NCBI RefSeq assembly: GCF_007830635.1
Contig: NZ_VLLA01000004.1
Span: 1-64,000, forward strand
Length of the DNA: 64,000 nt
DNA from: Bradyrhizobium huanghuaihaiense
Lineage (GTDB): Bacteria; Pseudomonadota; Alphaproteobacteria; Rhizobiales; Xanthobacteraceae
Reading direction: 5' to 3'
In this document: one piece after another, positions 43,588 through 53,347 of the stretch
Position numbering within the stretch: the first letter of the stretch is position 1
Layout: every line of letters begins with the position of its first letter
Translations under genes and position numbers: made by a program
Notes under the pieces: model-generated
What the model saw: only the letters and a program-made list of their open reading frames with translations
Told to the model about the DNA's origin: nothing
Databases searched by the model: none

Positions 43588-45924
43588 GTGGCAAATATCA
43601 ACCAGAAAATTGCGCAGGAGCTTGGGGTTCGGGCGGAGCAGGTCGAGGCGGCGGTGACGCTGCTCGACGGCGGCGCCACGGTTCCCTTCATCGCCCGCTA
43701 CCGCAAGGAAGCGACCGGTGCGCTCGACGACGCGCAATTGCGCACCCTGGAGGAGCGCCTGGTCTACCTGCGCGAGCTCGAGGACCGCCGCAAGGCCATC
43801 CTCGAATCGGTCCGCGACCAGGGCAAGCTCGATGCCGCGCTGGAAGCCACCATCATGGCCGCCGACAGCAAGGCGCGCCTGGAAGACATCTATCTGCCGT
43901 TCAAGCCCAAGCGCCGCACCAAGGCCGAGATCGCCAAGGAAGCCGGCCTCGAGCCGCTCGCCAATCAGCTCATCGCCGAGCCCGGCAACGATCCGAAGGT
44001 CGTGGCGGAAGGTTTCATCAACGCCGAGAAGGGTGTTGCGGATGCTGCCGCCGCGCTCGACGGCGCCCGCGCCATCCTGGTCGAACGCTTCGACGAGGAC
44101 GCCGACCTGATCGGCGCGCTGCGTGAGGAGATGTGGACCAACGCGCGCATGGCCTCCAAGGTGCGCGACGGCAAGAAGACCGAGGGCGAAAAGTTCGCCG
44201 ACTATTTCGATTTCTCGGAGCCGCTGACCAGGCTGCCGTCGCACCGCATCCTCGCGATGTTCCGCGGCGAGAAGGAGGAGATCCTCGACCTGCAAATTCA
44301 GCCCGAGGCCGAAGCACCGCCGCCCGGCGTGCCCAGCGCCTATGAATTGAAGATCATGAAGCGCTTCGCTATCGCCGACCTCAAGCGTGCCGGCGACCGC
44401 TGGCTGGTCGACACCGTGCGCTGGGCCTGGCGCACCAAGATCCAGGTGCATCTCAACATCGACCTGCGCATGCGGCTGTGGAATGCGGCCGAAACCGAGG
44501 CGGTGCGCGTGTTCGCCTCCAATCTGCGCGACCTGCTGCTGGCCGCGCCCGCCGGCACCCGCGCCACTATGGGGCTCGATCCCGGTTACCGCACCGGTGT
44601 CAAGGTCGCCGTCACCGACGCCACAGGCAAGGTGGTCGATACGGCCGTGATCTATCCGCACGAGCCGCAGCGACAGTGGAACGAGTCGCTGGCGACGCTG
44701 GGCCGGCTCGCGATGAAGCACCGCGTCGAGCTGATTGCGATCGGCAACGGCACTGCCTCGCGCGAGACCGACAAGCTCGCGGGCGATCTCGTCAAGGGCC
44801 TCGCCGAGCTGAAGATGAACAAGATCGTGGTGTCGGAAGCCGGCGCGTCGGTCTATTCGGCCTCGGCCTTTGCGTCGGAGGAGTTGCCCGGCCTCGACGT
44901 CACCTTGCGCGGCGCGGTCTCGATCGCGCGGCGCCTGCAGGATCCGCTCGCCGAGCTGGTCAAGATCGAGCCGAAGGCGATCGGCGTCGGCCAGTATCAG
45001 CATGACCTCGGCCAGGCCAAGCTGGCCAAATCGCTCGATGCCGTGGTGGAAGATTGCGTGAACGCCGTCGGCGTCGACGTCAACACCGCCTCCGCCCCGC
45101 TGCTCGCGCGCGTGTCGGGCGTCGGCTCGGGCCTTGCCCAGAGCATCGTGGCGCATCGCGACGCCAACGGCCCGTTCAAGTCGCGCAAGGCGCTCAAGGA
45201 CGTGCCGCGGCTGGGGCCGAAGGCGTTCGAGCAGTGCGCGGGCTTCTTGCGCATCCTCGGCGGCGAGGACCCGCTCGACGCGTCAGGCGTGCATCCCGAA
45301 GCCTATCCCGTGGTGCGGCGGATTCTCGAGGCGACCAAGAGCGACATCAAGGCGCTGATCGGCAGCAGCGAGATCGTGCGCACGCTGAAACCGAAGGATT
45401 TTGTCGACGAGACCTTCGGTCTGCCGACCGTCACCGACATCCTGCGCGAGCTTGAAAAGCCCGGCCGCGACCCGCGACCGGCGTTCAAGGCCGCCGTGTT
45501 CAAGGAAGGCGTCGAGGAGATCAAGGATCTCAAGAAGGGCATGATCCTCGAGGGCACCGTGACCAACGTCGCCGCCTTCGGCGCCTTCGTCGACATCGGC
45601 GTGCACCAGGACGGCCTCGTCCATATCTCGGCGATGTCGAAGAACTTCATCAAGGATCCGCGCGAGGTGGTGAAGCCCGGCGACATCGTCAAGGTGAAGG
45701 TGCTGGACTTCGAGGTCGCCCGCAAGCGCATCTCGCTGACGCTGCGGCTCGACGACGAGGTCGGCGCCAAGAAGGACGCCCCCGGCATGCAGCGCGACAA
45801 CGGCCAGCGCAACGCGAGCCGCATGACTTCGTCCGCGCCGCGCAAGCAGGAATCCTCCGGCGGCGGCGCGCTTGCCGAGGCCATGCGCCGCGCGGCCGAG
45901 AAGAACAACGGCAAGCGGGCGTAA
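43588..45924 (+). CDS. tex: Tex family RNA-binding protein
   Basis: This 778-residue Tex protein is a transcription- and RNA-associated factor. It begins at a GTG (43588, AGAGGGA upstream): [20 protein letters not shown]. The N-terminal helical region is followed by a YqgF-like RNase H fold (about 330-460; [20 protein letters not shown]), helix-hairpin-helix motifs ([20 protein letters not shown]) and a C-terminal S1 domain ([20 protein letters not shown], then [10 protein letters not shown]). A Gly/Ser/Arg-rich tail follows. Tex is nearly universal and well conserved; precise role is debated. Confidence 0.94.
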   Translation: MANINQKIAQELGVRAEQVEAAVTLLDGGATVPFIARYRKEATGALDDAQLRTLEERLVYLRELEDRRKAILESVRDQGKLDAALEATIMAADSKARLEDIYLPFKPKRRTKAEIAKEAGLEPLANQLIAEPGNDPKVVAEGFINAEKGVADAAAALDGARAILVERFDEDADLIGALREEMWTNARMASKVRDGKKTEGEKFADYFDFSEPLTRLPSHRILAMFRGEKEEILDLQIQPEAEAPPPGVPSAYELKIMKRFAIADLKRAGDRWLVDTVRWAWRTKIQVHLNIDLRMRLWNAAETEAVRVFASNLRDLLLAAPAGTRATMGLDPGYRTGVKVAVTDATGKVVDTAVIYPHEPQRQWNESLATLGRLAMKHRVELIAIGNGTASRETDKLAGDLVKGLAELKMNKIVVSEAGASVYSASAFASEELPGLDVTLRGAVSIARRLQDPLAELVKIEPKAIGVGQYQHDLGQAKLAKSLDAVVEDCVNAVGVDVNTASAPLLARVSGVGSGLAQSIVAHRDANGPFKSRKALKDVPRLGPKAFEQCAGFLRILGGEDPLDASGVHPEAYPVVRRILEATKSDIKALIGSSEIVRTLKPKDFVDETFGLPTVTDILRELEKPGRDPRPAFKAAVFKEGVEEIKDLKKGMILEGTVTNVAAFGAFVDIGVHQDGLVHISAMSKNFIKDPREVVKPGDIVKVKVLDFEVARKRISLTLRLDDEVGAKKDAPGMQRDNGQRNASRMTSSAPRKQESSGGGALAEAMRRAAEKNNGKRA

Positions 45925-45934
45925 GAGTCTCTTA

Positions 45935-45961
45935 CCTCTCCCCGCTCTTTGCGGGGAGAGG
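45935..45961. repeat. Short palindromic repeat, family C (copy 2)
   Basis: CCTCTCCCCGCTCTTTGCGGGGAGAGG is an almost perfect hairpin 10 bp after the tex stop; no T-tract follows. Related to the terminal hairpin of 5215-5362. Confidence 0.8.
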
Positions 45962-45993
45962 TTAGCTGTGGATACAGGGAGAGCTATCTCCAC

Positions 45994-46114
45994 GTCATTG
46001 CGAGCCAACGGGTCCGCGCAAAGCGCGGCCCGATGACAGGCTCCGCGAAGCAATCCAGACTGCCGCCGCGGAAACAGTCTGGATTGCTTCGTCGCAAGGG
46101 CTCCTCGCAATGAC
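45994..46114. repeat. Palindromic repeat, family D (copy 1)
   Basis: GTCATTGCGAGCCAACGGG at the left and GCTCCTCGCAATGAC at the right, with inner arms CGAAGCAATCCAGACTG / CAGTCTGGATTGCTTCG, form a long 121-bp hairpin. A shorter copy is at 61621-61705. Confidence 0.9.
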
Positions 46115-46254
46115 GAGGAGAGAGTGGAGCTCCGCTTCCCTAACTTCCGCGTCAGAATCTGGCGCGTTTGTAAGTTGAAGCTGCCTGTCCCTTCCTCTCA
46201 TCTGATCCTTCTGACGCGGCAGAAATATCGCCGCGCAGCACGGAGGATGCTTCG

Positions 46255-46785
46255 ATGGACAACAGGCTTCTCAAAGGCCTCACTGCGGTGACGGTCGCCG
46301 CAGTGATGGCGCTCGGTTCACCAGTGCTCGCCCGTGGCGGCATGGGTGGTGGAGGTCACGGCGGCTTCGGCGGTGGTGGCCATGGCGGCTTTGGCGGCGG
46401 TGGCCACTTCGGTGGTGGTGGCATGCATGTCGGTGGTGGCGGCATGGGTGGCGGGGGCATGCGATTTGGCGGGATGGGCGGCGCCCATTTCGGTGGCGCC
46501 CGCTTCGTCGGTTCGCCGATGGCCGCGCGCGCCGCCATCGGACCCCGCTTTGGCGGAGCTCCGCTGGCGACCCGCGCCGCGTTTGGACCGCGGTTTGCCG
46601 GCACGGGCTGGCACGGCAGGCCCTTCATCGGCCGCCATGCCTTCTTCCACCGTCATCACTTCCGCCGGTTCGCCTTCGTCGGCGCGCCGTTCATCTATGC
46701 CAACTACTACGACGACGGCTGCTGGCGCAGGAGCTGGACGCCGTATGGATGGCAGTGGGTCAATGTGTGCGGAGACTATTGGTAG
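46255..46785 (+). CDS. Secreted Gly/His-rich small protein
   Basis: The 176-residue product begins MDNRLLKGLTAVTVAAVMAL, a signal peptide cut near LARGG. A repetitive Gly-rich part follows, with GGHGGFGGG-type units and MHVGGGGM, then Ala/Arg repeats, and a conserved-looking aromatic C-terminus (YANYYDDGC...YGWQWVNVCGDYW) with two Cys. Exported and possibly matrix-like; the His-rich repeats could bind metal (inference). Upstream is a 120-bp palindrome. A two-component system follows 100 bp downstream on the same strand. Confidence 0.8.
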   Translation: MDNRLLKGLTAVTVAAVMALGSPVLARGGMGGGGHGGFGGGGHGGFGGGGHFGGGGMHVGGGGMGGGGMRFGGMGGAHFGGARFVGSPMAARAAIGPRFGGAPLATRAAFGPRFAGTGWHGRPFIGRHAFFHRHHFRRFAFVGAPFIYANYYDDGCWRRSWTPYGWQWVNVCGDYW

Positions 46786-46885
46786 TCGCATCGCCGTACC
46801 GCACCATTGTCGCGATCGCCATCGGGCAGTTCCGCTCAGCCCCGGAACGGGATAGTCTGGTGGCGATCGTCGCGCGGAGTTTCGC

Positions 46886-47578
46886 ATGACCGGAGGTCAC
46901 CGCCGCATCCTGGTCGTCGAGGACGATCCGGAAACCGCAGGCCAGCTCGTCGAGGAGCTGACGACCTCTGGCTATGACGTCGATCTCGCCGCCACCGGGC
47001 GCGAGGCCCTCAGCCACGGCGTCGCGCGCGACTATGCCGTGATCACCATCGACCGCATGCTGCCCGACATCGACGGCATCACCGTGATGCGCCAGTTGCG
47101 CGACGATGGCATTGCCGCGCCCTTCCTGATCATCTCCGCGCTCGGCGAGGTCGACGACCGCGTCCGGGGCTTGCGCGCCGGCGGCGACGACTATCTGGTC
47201 AAGCCGTTCTCCTTCGTCGAGCTGCTGGCGCGGCTGGAGGCCCTCGGCCGCCGCAGCGACACCATCGCCAAGGAGACGCTGCTGCGCGTTGGCGACCTCG
47301 CCATCGACCTGATCGCACGCAGCGCCAGCCGCCGCGGCCGCAAGATTCCGCTGCTGCCGCGGGAATTCCAGCTGCTCGAATATCTCGTCCGCAACGAGGG
47401 CCGCGTCGTCTCCCGCGCGATGCTGCTCCAGCACGTCTGGGACCTGCATTTCGATCCTTCCACCAACATCATCGACGTCTATGTCGGCCGCGTCCGCCGC
47501 AAGGTCGATGATGCCCAGGCCTATCCGCTGATCCATACCATCCGCGGCATCGGATATTGCCTCCGTGCTCCTGGCTAA
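46886..47578 (+). CDS. OmpR/PhoB-type response regulator
   Basis: The 230-residue regulator has a receiver domain (VVEDDPETA, phospho-Asp in TIDRMLPDIDG, Lys in DYLVKPFS) and a winged-helix DNA-binding domain (PREFQLLEYLVRNEGRVVSR, MLLQHVWDLHFDPSTN, RVRRKVDDAQ). It overlaps the sensor kinase gene by 14 bp, so the pair is co-translated. The regulated gene may be the Gly-rich protein upstream; that is inferred from position only. Confidence 0.92.
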   Translation: MTGGHRRILVVEDDPETAGQLVEELTTSGYDVDLAATGREALSHGVARDYAVITIDRMLPDIDGITVMRQLRDDGIAAPFLIISALGEVDDRVRGLRAGGDDYLVKPFSFVELLARLEALGRRSDTIAKETLLRVGDLAIDLIARSASRRGRKIPLLPREFQLLEYLVRNEGRVVSRAMLLQHVWDLHFDPSTNIIDVYVGRVRRKVDDAQAYPLIHTIRGIGYCLRAPG

Positions 47579-48647
47579 GACGCTCCGCTCCTCGACCTTC
47601 CGTCTGGCGCTGATGGCGATCGCGGCGTTCGGGCTGATCGTCGCGGCGATCATGGCCTACGTCTATGTCGGAACGCTCGCCTACGTGGAGCGCCGTCTCG
47701 GAGCTGCCGTCGATCACGACGGCTTCACCGGCATGATCGAGCTTGCGATGGTCGCGGTCGCCGTGCTGCTCCTCGTCCTCGCCGGCCTTGCGGCGGTGCT
47801 GGTGACGCGCCGCACGGTGGGCCGGATCGAGGAGATCAACGCGACCAGCCGTGCCATCATGCTGTCGGGCCTCGACCGGCGCATCCCGTTGCGCGGCAGT
47901 CACGACGAGTGGGACCGCGTCGCCGAAAACCTCAACCAGATGCTGGACCGCATCGAGACGCTGATGGGCGAGGTCAAGCAGGTCAGCGACAACGTCGCCC
48001 ACGATTTGCGCACGCCGCTGACGCGCATGCGCGGCCGGCTCGAGAAGGCCTATCATACGCCGCGCAACAGCGAGGCCGACGCGGCGCTGATCGGCGACAC
48101 CATCGCCGATCTCGATGCCGTGCTCGGCATGTTCGCATCCATCACGCGGATCTCGGAGATCGAGACTCGCGCGCGCCGGAGCGCCTTTCGTGCGTTGAAC
48201 CTGACCGAGATCGCAGGCGAGGTCGTCGAGCTCTACGACGCCGCCGCCGAACAGGTCGCAACCCGCCTCAGTCTCGACGGCGACCGCGAAGTGCCGATCA
48301 CGGGCGACCGCGACCTGCTGTTCGACGCCGTCGCCAATCTCGTCGACAACGCCATCAAGCACGGGCGCAAGGGTGGGCAGGTGACGGTGACCTGCCGCAA
48401 TGCAGATGGCGGCGCGGCGATCGCGATCGCCGACGACGGACCGGGCATTCCCACCGAGGCTCGCGATCACGTCTTCAAGCGCTTCTACCGGCTCGAGCAG
48501 AGCCGCTACACGCCGGGCAACGGCCTCGGTCTCAGCCTCGTCGCCGCCGTCGTGCGCCTTCATGGCGCCGAGATTGCACTGCATGAGAATGCGCCGGGCC
48601 TGACCGTCCGGCTCCGGTTTCCGCATACCGGCACCCAACTTGCATGA
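47565..48647 (+). CDS. Sensor histidine kinase (HAMP-HisKA-HATPase)
   Basis: The 360-residue inner-membrane kinase starts at a GTG (47565) inside the regulator gene. Two membrane segments (about 14-36, 57-80) leave only about 20 residues between them, so little periplasmic sensor exists. A HAMP domain follows, then the phospho-accepting His in VAHDLRTPLTR, N box FDAVANLVDNAIKHG, G1 ADDGPGIP and G2 NGLGLSLVA. The short extracytoplasmic loop suggests intramembrane or partner sensing, as in small-loop kinases. Confidence 0.91.
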   Translation: MLLAKTLRSSTFRLALMAIAAFGLIVAAIMAYVYVGTLAYVERRLGAAVDHDGFTGMIELAMVAVAVLLLVLAGLAAVLVTRRTVGRIEEINATSRAIMLSGLDRRIPLRGSHDEWDRVAENLNQMLDRIETLMGEVKQVSDNVAHDLRTPLTRMRGRLEKAYHTPRNSEADAALIGDTIADLDAVLGMFASITRISEIETRARRSAFRALNLTEIAGEVVELYDAAAEQVATRLSLDGDREVPITGDRDLLFDAVANLVDNAIKHGRKGGQVTVTCRNADGGAAIAIADDGPGIPTEARDHVFKRFYRLEQSRYTPGNGLGLSLVAAVVRLHGAEIALHENAPGLTVRLRFPHTGTQLA

Positions 48648-48676
48648 TCGCCCTGGTATCGAGTGGAAGTCCTGCA

Positions 48677-49918
48677 ATGTCCCGCCTGCCAGACCTCGTC
48701 ATCACCAACGCCCGCACGCGCAGCCGCGAGATCGTGGACATAGGGATCATCGATGGCGTGATCACCGCAATCGGCAGCCGGCTGCAGACCGGCGCCCAAT
48801 CCTTCGTCGATGCCAGAGGCGGTCTGGTCACGCCCGCGTTCGTCAATCCGCATCTGCATCTCTGCAAGGTCTGGACCCTGCCGATGATGTCCGAGGCGGA
48901 GCTCGCGGCCTATCAGGGCGGCGGCATGAGCGAGGCGGCAAAGGCGGTCGAGCTCGCCGCGGTGGTGAAGAACAACTATGACGCGTCCTGGATCGTCCCG
49001 AACGCGCGGCGTGCGGTGGCGCTCGCCGCGCTCCACGGCAATCTCCACATTCGCGCCTTCGCCGATGTCGACACCAAGGCCCGGCTCGAGGGCATCAAGG
49101 CACTGCTTGCCATTCGCGAGGAATTTCGCGGCATCGTCGATATCCAGGTCGTGGCGTTCCCGCAGGACGGCCTGTTTCGCGAGCCGGGCGCGGACGACCT
49201 GATGCGCAAGGCGATGACGCTCGGGGCCGATATCGTCGGCGGCATTCCTTGGATCGAGGCCGATGAAGAGGACCGGCGCCGCCACATCGATTTCTGCTTC
49301 GACCTCGCGGCCCAGCACGGGGCCGACGTCTCGATGCTGCTGGATGACGTCGGTGACGCCAATATGCGCACGCTCGACATGATGGCGCGCGCGGTGATCG
49401 CTCGGGGCGTCGAGGGCCGGGCGCTCGCGCATCACTGCCGGGCGATGGCCCTCTATCCCGACAATTATTTCCGTGAATTGATGGCGCTGCTCGGAGAGGC
49501 CCGCGTCAGCGTCGTGAGCAATCCCCACAACGGGCCGCTGCATGCGCGCGTGAAGGACCTGCTGGCCGCCGACATCAATGTCTGCCTCGGCCAGGACGAT
49601 ATCTCCGACGCCTACTATCCGCTCGGCCGCAACAACATGCTGGAAGTGGCGTTCCTCGCCTCGCATCTGCTCTGGATGACCGGGAAGGGCGAGTTCGAGA
49701 CGCTCTACGACATGATCACCACGCGCGCAGCCACGGCGATGAATCTGGAACGCTACGGCCTCGGGCTCGGCTGCGCGGCCAATCTGGTCGTGCTCGATCA
49801 GGGCGACGTCACCGAGGCGCTGCGTTTCCACAGCCCCCCGCGCGTCGTCATCAGCCACGGCCGCGTCGTCGACACCGACCGCATGTGCGCGCTGGCGCAG
49901 ATGGCCGTCGGCGATTGA
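48677..49918 (+). CDS. Cytosine-deaminase-like amidohydrolase
   Basis: The 413-residue protein is CodA-like: metal motif NPHLHLCK at the N-terminus, the AHHCRAMALYPDNY segment, and GQDDISDAYYPLGRNNML, near-identical to the CodA GHDD-xxDPWYPLG motif that carries its catalytic Asp. Where CodA has the metal-binding and catalytic HCDE, this protein reads MLLDDVGD, so His is Leu and Glu is Asp. The substrate could therefore differ or activity may be altered. The ATG at 48677 is preferred; a longer frame begins at 48644. It lies 30 bp after the kinase gene. Confidence 0.82.
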   Translation: MSRLPDLVITNARTRSREIVDIGIIDGVITAIGSRLQTGAQSFVDARGGLVTPAFVNPHLHLCKVWTLPMMSEAELAAYQGGGMSEAAKAVELAAVVKNNYDASWIVPNARRAVALAALHGNLHIRAFADVDTKARLEGIKALLAIREEFRGIVDIQVVAFPQDGLFREPGADDLMRKAMTLGADIVGGIPWIEADEEDRRRHIDFCFDLAAQHGADVSMLLDDVGDANMRTLDMMARAVIARGVEGRALAHHCRAMALYPDNYFRELMALLGEARVSVVSNPHNGPLHARVKDLLAADINVCLGQDDISDAYYPLGRNNMLEVAFLASHLLWMTGKGEFETLYDMITTRAATAMNLERYGLGLGCAANLVVLDQGDVTEALRFHSPPRVVISHGRVVDTDRMCALAQMAVGD

Positions 49919-49928
49919 TCCATGCCGC

Positions 49929-50300
49929 TCAGAGCTCGATCACGCCGCGGCGTGCCGCATGCGCGACAGCATCGGTGCGGCCGGTGGCGTCCAGCTTGTC
50001 GAGCAGCGAGCCGACGTGGAATTTCACGGTATGCACGGAGATGCCGAGCTGACGCGCGATCATCTTGTTGGACGAGCCCTCGGCCATCAGCGCCAGCACG
50101 TCGAGCTCGCGCTGCGTCAGCGCGATGTCCTCAGGCATGCTGCGCGGATCGCGGGCGACGACCGTCGCCGCGGCCTGCTCACCGGGCCCGGCGAGGCGAA
50201 TCCCGCTGACATTGTCGAGCAGCGCCGTCAGGCGATCGGCCAGCGCAGGATCGTCGATCTCCAGCGCGAGCACGATCTCGGCCGTCTTGTCCGCGCTCAC
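49929..50300 (-). CDS. LuxR-type HTH regulator with short N-terminal domain
   Basis: The 123-residue protein starts at a GTG (50300). About residues 58-115 form the LuxR/NarL helix-turn-helix (LTQRELDVLALMAEGSSNKM, IARQLGISVHTVKFHVGSLL). The N-terminal about 55 residues (EIVLALEIDDPALADRLTAL) resemble a trimmed receiver, but no typical phospho-Asp pair is seen. Its start overlaps the stop of the upstream protease-like gene as GTGA, implying translational coupling. It converges with the CodA-like gene. Confidence 0.85.
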   Translation of the reverse strand: MSADKTAEIVLALEIDDPALADRLTALLDNVSGIRLAGPGEQAAATVVARDPRSMPEDIALTQRELDVLALMAEGSSNKMIARQLGISVHTVKFHVGSLLDKLDATGRTDAVAHAARRGVIEL

Positions 50301-51163
50301 GCCTCCGGCCTCTCGCCGACAGTGACCTTGAAGCTGACCGGCTCGCCGCCGCGGCGCACCGCGACATCGACCACGGCGCCGACGCTGGCAGGACCGAGCG
50401 TCCGCGACAGCGCGCGCACGCCTGACAGTTTCTGGTCGTTGACCGCCACGATCACGTCGCCCTGGCGGATGCCGGCCGCGGCCGAAGGTCCGGCCTTGTC
50501 GACATTCATCACCATCGCGCCGATGCCGTCGTCGAGCCGCACCGGCTGGAGCCCGAGCCCGAGATATCCGCGGGCGATGCGGCCGCGCGTCTCGAGCTGC
50601 GGAGCGATACGCTCGATCGTCGCGGTCGGAATGACGAGTACTCGCCGCGGCCCGAGCACGGCCATGCCGAAGGCGTCGCCCGATGCGTCGAGCGCCAGGC
50701 CGCCCTGCTGGCTTTCGCGCAGACGGACGTCGAGCTCGATCCGGGCATCGATGTCGCCGCCGCGCAGGGAGCGCCAGCTCTTGCCGGACGCCGAGACCAT
50801 CCCGAGCGCCGCGCTCGGCGTCTCGCGATGGGTGGCGACCACGATCGACAAGGCACCGAGCGGTGGGACTGTGGTGGCCAGCTTCACAGGCGCAACGGCG
50901 ATGTCGGCGCGCAGCAATGCGATGTCGGTCGTGTGGTCGCGGCCGACAATCGTGGCGGCGACCCGGCTGCCGTCGGCGAGGCCGATCTCGACCTCGCCCT
51001 CGTCGGCCAGTGCCTCGTCGGCGGTGATGATGAGGCCGCTCTTCCAGACGAAGCCGGTCGAGCGGGAGCGGTGCGAATGCACGGAGACGACGGACGGCGC
51101 GATGCGCGCCACCACGTCCGAGAGCGCGGACGACAGTGAGGACGGGGGGCTGGAATCGGTCAT
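50297..51163 (-). CDS. HtrA/S1C-like protein with degenerate active site and PDZ domain
   Basis: The 288-residue protein has a trypsin-like fold plus a C-terminal PDZ domain (ARGYLGLGLQPVRLDDGIGA, MVMNVDKAGPSAAAGIRQGD, VIVAVNDQKLSGV). The usual His of the HtrA TNxHV motif reads TADEAL, and the GNSGG Ser position reads SQQGGLAL, so His and Ser are both gone; only the Asp region (DHTTDIALL) remains. It is predicted not to be a protease. AGGAG supports the ATG at 51163; the longer frame to 52108 is antisense to the VOC gene. No clear signal peptide, so it may be cytosolic. It is coupled to the LuxR gene. Confidence 0.85.
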   Translation of the reverse strand: MTDSSPPSSLSSALSDVVARIAPSVVSVHSHRSRSTGFVWKSGLIITADEALADEGEVEIGLADGSRVAATIVGRDHTTDIALLRADIAVAPVKLATTVPPLGALSIVVATHRETPSAALGMVSASGKSWRSLRGGDIDARIELDVRLRESQQGGLALDASGDAFGMAVLGPRRVLVIPTATIERIAPQLETRGRIARGYLGLGLQPVRLDDGIGAMVMNVDKAGPSAAAGIRQGDVIVAVNDQKLSGVRALSRTLGPASVGAVVDVAVRRGGEPVSFKVTVGERPEA

Positions 51164-51355
51164 GGCGGGCTCCTGTAAGTTGTCCTCAATCTGGGATGCC
51201 GCGGGCGATTGCGAAACTGGCCGGGTGGCCAGGAAAGAGGCAGGCCTCCGTAGGACCACGGCCGACGAACATGTGATTGGGAGCGCCTCACGGGAACGTG
51301 TAGCAATCCCGAAATTGCGCCCTATGGCCTCAAGGATTTCAGCGAGCCCCGACTG

Positions 51356-52321
51356 ATGACCATCGATCTCACCCGCCGCACCCTGCTTCACCTCGCCGGT
51401 GCCACCTCGCTTGCGATGGCGGCCGCAACCGCGGCGCGTGCCGAGGGCAACCCGCAGGGCGGCGGCCCGACCTATGCCAGCCGCACGCCGATGCGGGTCG
51501 GCATGGTGACGCTCCGGGTCAAGAATCTCGATACGGTTGCCGACTACTACCGCGACGTGATCGGGCTCACCGTGATGGAACGCTCGGCGGCGGGCGCGAA
51601 GCTCGGCACTGGCGGCATCACGCTGCTGGTGCTGGAAGCCCGTCCCGATGCTGCGATTGAATCGCGCAGCGCCGCCGGCCTCTACCACACCGCCTTCCTG
51701 ATGCCGACCCGTAAGGACCTCGCGCGCTGGCTGGTCCACGCCGCCTCGCACCGCGTGAAGCTGTCGGGCTTTGCCGATCACCTCGTCAGCGAGTCCGTCT
51801 ATCTCGACGACCCCGAAGGCAACGGCATCGAGGTCTATGCCGATCGCGATCCCTCGCAATGGCAGTGGAGCGAGGGCAGCGTGAAGATGGCGACGGACGA
51901 GCTCAACATTCCCGACTTGCTGTCGCTGACCAACACACGCGTTCCTGATTACGCCAGGGCGCCGGACGGTATGCGCGTCGGCCATATGCATCTGCGCGTC
52001 GGCGATCTCGCCGAGGCCGAGCGCTTCTATCACGGCACGGTCGGCCTCGACCCGACCCGCAAGCGCAATGGCGCGGCGTTCCTGTCGTCGGGTCGCTACC
52101 ACCATCACCTCGGCATGAATGTCTGGCAGAGCCAGGGCGCCGGCCAGCGCGACGATTCCACGACTGGTCTCGCCTGGTTCTCGCTGGTGATGGCGAAGCA
52201 GGAGCTGCTCGCCGCTCAGGAAGACCGCCTGCGCAAGAGCGGCGTGAAGGTCACGGCGCTTGCGGATGGCGTTGAGGCGATCGATCCCTGGGGCACGCGG
52301 GTACGCTTGCTCAAGGTTTGA
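51356..52321 (+). CDS. Tandem VOC (glyoxalase/extradiol dioxygenase-like) protein with Tat signal
   Basis: The 321-residue protein has two VOC modules, near residues 48-155 ([20 protein letters not shown]) and 205-320 ([20 protein letters not shown]), as in catechol 2,3-dioxygenase (CatE-like). Candidate metal ligands are the His in LYHTAFLM and HMHLRV, and the Glu in [13 protein letters not shown] twin-arginine signal ([20 protein letters not shown]) opens the protein, so it may be exported folded with its metal, an unusual location for the class. No aromatic-ring operon is seen beside it. Confidence 0.85.
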   Translation: MTIDLTRRTLLHLAGATSLAMAAATAARAEGNPQGGGPTYASRTPMRVGMVTLRVKNLDTVADYYRDVIGLTVMERSAAGAKLGTGGITLLVLEARPDAAIESRSAAGLYHTAFLMPTRKDLARWLVHAASHRVKLSGFADHLVSESVYLDDPEGNGIEVYADRDPSQWQWSEGSVKMATDELNIPDLLSLTNTRVPDYARAPDGMRVGHMHLRVGDLAEAERFYHGTVGLDPTRKRNGAAFLSSGRYHHHLGMNVWQSQGAGQRDDSTTGLAWFSLVMAKQELLAAQEDRLRKSGVKVTALADGVEAIDPWGTRVRLLKV

Positions 52322-52377
52322 TCGCCGGGACGGGCATTGCTAAGACCTCAGGGGTGCCAGCTTCCGGAGCCCCCGAC

Positions 52378-53253
52378 ATGTCCGAATTCCACGGCGTCTT
52401 TCCCTACCTCGTCTCCCCCGTCGATGCCGACGGCACGGTTCGGACGAACGTGCTCGCGAAGCTCTGCGACGACCTGATCGCTGCCGGCGTGCACGGACTG
52501 ACGCCGCTCGGTTCGACCGGCGAGTTCGCCTATCTCAATGCCGCGCAGCGGAGCGCGATCGTGCAGACCACGATCGAAGCCGCAAAGGGCCGCGTGCCGG
52601 TCGTGGCCGGCGTCGCCTCCACCTCGACTGCGGATGCGGTGGCGCAGGCACGGGCCTATCAGAAGCTCGGCGCCGACGGCATCCTGGCGATCCTGGAAGC
52701 CTATTTCCCGCTCGCCGATGCCCAGGTCGAATCCTACTTCCGCGCGATCGCGGATGCCGTGGACATTCCCCTCGTCATCTACACCAATCCGCAATTCCAG
52801 CGCTCCGATCTGACCCTCGACGTGATCGCGCGGCTCGCGGAGCATCCGCGCATCGGCTACATCAAGGACGCCTCGACCAACACCGGCCGGCTGCTCTCGA
52901 TCATGAACCGCTGCGGCGATGGCTTGCGGGTGTTCTCGGCCTCCGCCCATATCCCTGCGGCGGTCATGCTGATCGGCGGCCTCGGCTGGATGGCCGGGCC
53001 GGCCTGCATCATCCCGCGCCAGAGCGTTAAGCTCTACGACCTCTGCAAGGCCGGCCGCTGGGACGAGGCCATGGCGCTCCAGCGTCGGCTGTGGCGTATC
53101 AATGAGGCCTTTGCCCGCTTCAACCTCGCGGCCTGCATCAAGGCCGGCCTTGCAATCCAGGGCTACGACGTCGGCGATCCCGTCCCGCCGCAAGCCGCGC
53201 TGAACGCTGATGCGCGCAAGGTGGTGGAGGCCGCGCTGAGGGAGTTGGGCTGA
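52378..53253 (+). CDS. Dihydrodipicolinate synthase/NAL family aldolase
   Basis: The 291-residue class I aldolase begins [20 protein letters not shown]. Family features are [17 protein letters not shown], Tyr in VIYTNPQFQ and the Schiff-base Lys in GYIKDASTN. The DapA family includes lysine biosynthesis DapA and many catabolic lyases; the GSTGEF rather than GTTGE motif and its isolated setting suggest a catabolic keto-acid lyase rather than DapA itself. The ATG at 52378 was chosen over 52318, which would read through the VOC stop region. Confidence 0.86.
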   Translation: MSEFHGVFPYLVSPVDADGTVRTNVLAKLCDDLIAAGVHGLTPLGSTGEFAYLNAAQRSAIVQTTIEAAKGRVPVVAGVASTSTADAVAQARAYQKLGADGILAILEAYFPLADAQVESYFRAIADAVDIPLVIYTNPQFQRSDLTLDVIARLAEHPRIGYIKDASTNTGRLLSIMNRCGDGLRVFSASAHIPAAVMLIGGLGWMAGPACIIPRQSVKLYDLCKAGRWDEAMALQRRLWRINEAFARFNLAACIKAGLAIQGYDVGDPVPPQAALNADARKVVEAALRELG

Positions 53254-53256
53254 GCC

Positions 53257-53334
53257 GTCATTCCGGGGCGATGCGCAGCATCGAACCCGGAATCTCGAGA
53301 TTCCGGGTTCGTCCTTCGGACGCCCCGGAATGAC
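53257..53334. repeat. Palindromic repeat, family B (copy 3)
   Basis: GTCATTCCGGGGCGATGCG and GGACGCCCCGGAATGAC enclose AACCCGGAATCTCGAGATTC...GGGTTC; the whole forms a 78-bp double hairpin. It lies directly before repeat A copy 3. Confidence 0.9.
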
Positions 53335-53347
53335 AATCCTCAGTGCC

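Noticed and set aside
46330..46480. CRISPR or tandem DNA repeat
   Set aside because: The repetition is codon-level Gly/His encoding inside one reading frame, with no regular repeat-spacer structure.
51164..52108. Minus-strand extension of the HtrA-like frame to 52108
   Set aside because: It runs antisense to the VOC gene and lacks any signal or domain. The ATG at 51163 has an AGGAG site and starts the real protein.
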